Made by a program: the position numbers and the translations under genes | Part shown: positions 4,882-5,846 of the stretch, piece by piece | Position numbering within the stretch: the stretch's first letter is position 1 | How the letters are laid out: each line of letters starts with the position of its first letter | Notes under the pieces: generated by a model | What the model was told of the DNA's origin: nothing | What the model saw: only the letters and a program-made list of their open reading frames with translations | Database searches by the model: none | Origin: an uncultured Verrucomicrobiota bacterium | Lineage (GTDB): Bacteria > Verrucomicrobiota > Kiritimatiellia > RFP12 > UBA1067 | Length of the DNA stretch: 5,846 bases | Assembly: GCA_946615875.1 (NCBI GenBank) | Contig: CAMOIK010000123.1 | Span: 1-5,846 of the forward strand | Direction: 5' to 3'

Positions 4882-5846
4882 TTACCGTTTGGCAAGTCTC
4901 GCATATCCGCCCTTCGGCACGGCAAGGCGGTGTATTCCCACGGCGAGGTCCACCGCGTCGCCGACGCTCCCGCCGAACGTGTCGAAGGCTTGCGCCGTCA
5001 CGGCCTCTGCGGTTTCCACGACGATCGCCCCCTCTCCAGAGCCGTTCAACACCCAGACGGGCTTGGACGCGTCGCCGACGCGGACGACATGATCGACCGC
5101 ATACACGCCGAATATGCGCTCGTCCGCGCTCTCGCCGCAGATCGCCGGATAGCCCGACTCCGGCGCGCATCCTCTGAAGGAGCCGCGTTGCAGCGCGTCG
5201 CGGTGGCGCTCGGCGAACCGCACCCAGTGGGCGATCATCTTGAGATGGTCCGGCGGCAGCTCGGAGAGCATCATCGAATACTGCACAGTGCCGAAGATGG
5301 ATGAAAGGACGGCGCACGCGGCTTCTTCCACTGGCGTTGCCACGTTCCACTCCAGCATGTCGCCGTGCACCGCCGCGCCGCCGGAGGTGAGGCGCAGGTC
5401 CGCCACGCGCACGCGGTTGGCCTGCCTGTCTCCCGGGCAGTCGCCGGCGCGCAGCATCGTCGCATACTGCGCCACCGCAGGACCGATGTAGTTCTGCCGG
5501 AACTCTATGAGGACATCGGGATCGTTGGCCTTGAGCCTGCGGACGATTTCGTCGAGGAGCGCCTTTACAGCCTCCGGAACCGTGCGAATGTCGCGTCCGG
5601 CGTATCCGTCGGCGACGGCGGGGTCTTCCCCGCGCACGGCAAAGCTGTCGATGAAGTCTAGTTTGAAACCGTCCAGCCCCCATTCGAGCTGCGCCTTCTC
5701 GTATATCCCCGCGAGGAAATCCCGCACCTCCGGGAAGCGCGGGTCCAGCACGCCGGCGTGGGCGTTTTTGTCGTGGCGGAGATACTTCCCCTTGAACCGC
5801 CCGTAGTTCGCAGACTTCTCGCCGACGAACGGCACCGAATACCAGA
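4882..5846 (-). CDS. Alpha-galactosidase-like glycoside hydrolase (clan GH-D, GH36/GH27-like), C-terminal part
   Basis: The reading frame is open to the right edge, so the N-terminal part lies outside the window; 320 residues are visible. Counting from the first whole codon (Trp at 5844), VLDPRFPEVRDFL at 32-44 and WGLDGFKLDFIDSF at 55-68 are typical barrel segments of melibiase-type enzymes. Asp63 in the K-x-D motif is the expected nucleophile. EFRQNYIGPA at 114-123 and LRAGDCPGD at 131-139 follow, where Asp135 after Arg132 is the likely acid/base, as in the R-x-x-D arrangement of GH27 enzymes. VADLRL and HGDMLEWN complete the barrel, and about residues 225-320 look like a C-terminal beta domain. 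The expected reaction is hydrolysis of terminal alpha-linked galactose or a related sugar; the exact substrate cannot be read. Whether it carries a signal peptide is unknown. It ends 84 bases before the hisS start and is probably a separate transcription unit. Confidence 0.85.
   Translation of the reverse strand, partial: WYSVPFVGEKSANYGRFKGKYLRHDKNAHAGVLDPRFPEVRDFLAGIYEKAQLEWGLDGFKLDFIDSFAVRGEDPAVADGYAGRDIRTVPEAVKALLDEIVRRLKANDPDVLIEFRQNYIGPAVAQYATMLRAGDCPGDRQANRVRVADLRLTSGGAAVHGDMLEWNVATPVEEAACAVLSSIFGTVQYSMMLSELPPDHLKMIAHWVRFAERHRDALQRGSFRGCAPESGYPAICGESADERIFGVYAVDHVVRVGDASKPVWVLNGSGEGAIVVETAEAVTAQAFDTFGGSVGDAVDLAVGIHRLAVPKGGYARLAKR

Noticed and set aside
3496..5304. A 602-residue open frame on the + strand opposite hisS
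   Set aside because: It is the antisense of hisS and part of the glycoside hydrolase gene. High GC removes stop codons from other frames; its composition is Arg/Ala/His-rich with no recognisable domain, and it crosses the intergenic hairpin.

Overview
The window has the 3' part of a 5S rRNA gene at its left edge on the + strand. Everything else is a run of six protein genes on the - strand. Coding GC is high (about 73-77% in the hisS and methyltransferase lines I counted by hand). Family types suggest a Verrucomicrobiota/Kiritimatiellota/Lentisphaerae-like (PVC group) bacterium. The clues are an unusual histidyl-tRNA synthetase with 'GFGDVVVTELL' at motif 3, a clan GH-D alpha-galactosidase-like enzyme, a YmdB-type phosphodiesterase and a secreted Sel1-repeat protein. 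The taxonomic guess is inference, not proof.

Layout, left to right: (1) 5S rRNA end, the distal end of an rRNA operon reading rightward; (2) about 160 bp without a gene, holding a GC-rich inverted repeat and short CCATCT-type tandem repeats; (3) a lower-GC gene for a predicted exported protein of unknown function; (4) a YmdB-like metallophosphoesterase; (5) a 65-bp spacer of low-complexity repeats; (6) a secreted Sel1-repeat protein; (7) a small, degenerate methyltransferase-like protein; (8) hisS; (9) an 84-bp spacer with a strong hairpin and an extended -10 promoter for hisS; (10) the C-terminal part of an alpha-galactosidase-like glycoside hydrolase that runs off the right edge.

In transcriptional order (right to left), hisS, the methyltransferase-like gene and the Sel1 gene are very tightly packed: a 25-bp overlap, then a 16-bp gap. 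They are probably one transcript from the promoter upstream of hisS. ymdB (65-bp gap) and the secreted gene (32-bp gap) may be read through from it. The operon runs head-on toward the end of the rRNA operon. The glycoside hydrolase lies upstream and appears to be a separate unit, divided from hisS by the hairpin.

I see no CRISPR array, transposase, phage gene, defence locus or toxin-antitoxin pair. The points most worth following are the substituted metal-site residue in YmdB, the degenerate methyltransferase fold coupled to hisS, the base-composition break at the secreted gene, and the hairpin abutting the hisS promoter. None amounts to a convincing new system on sequence alone.
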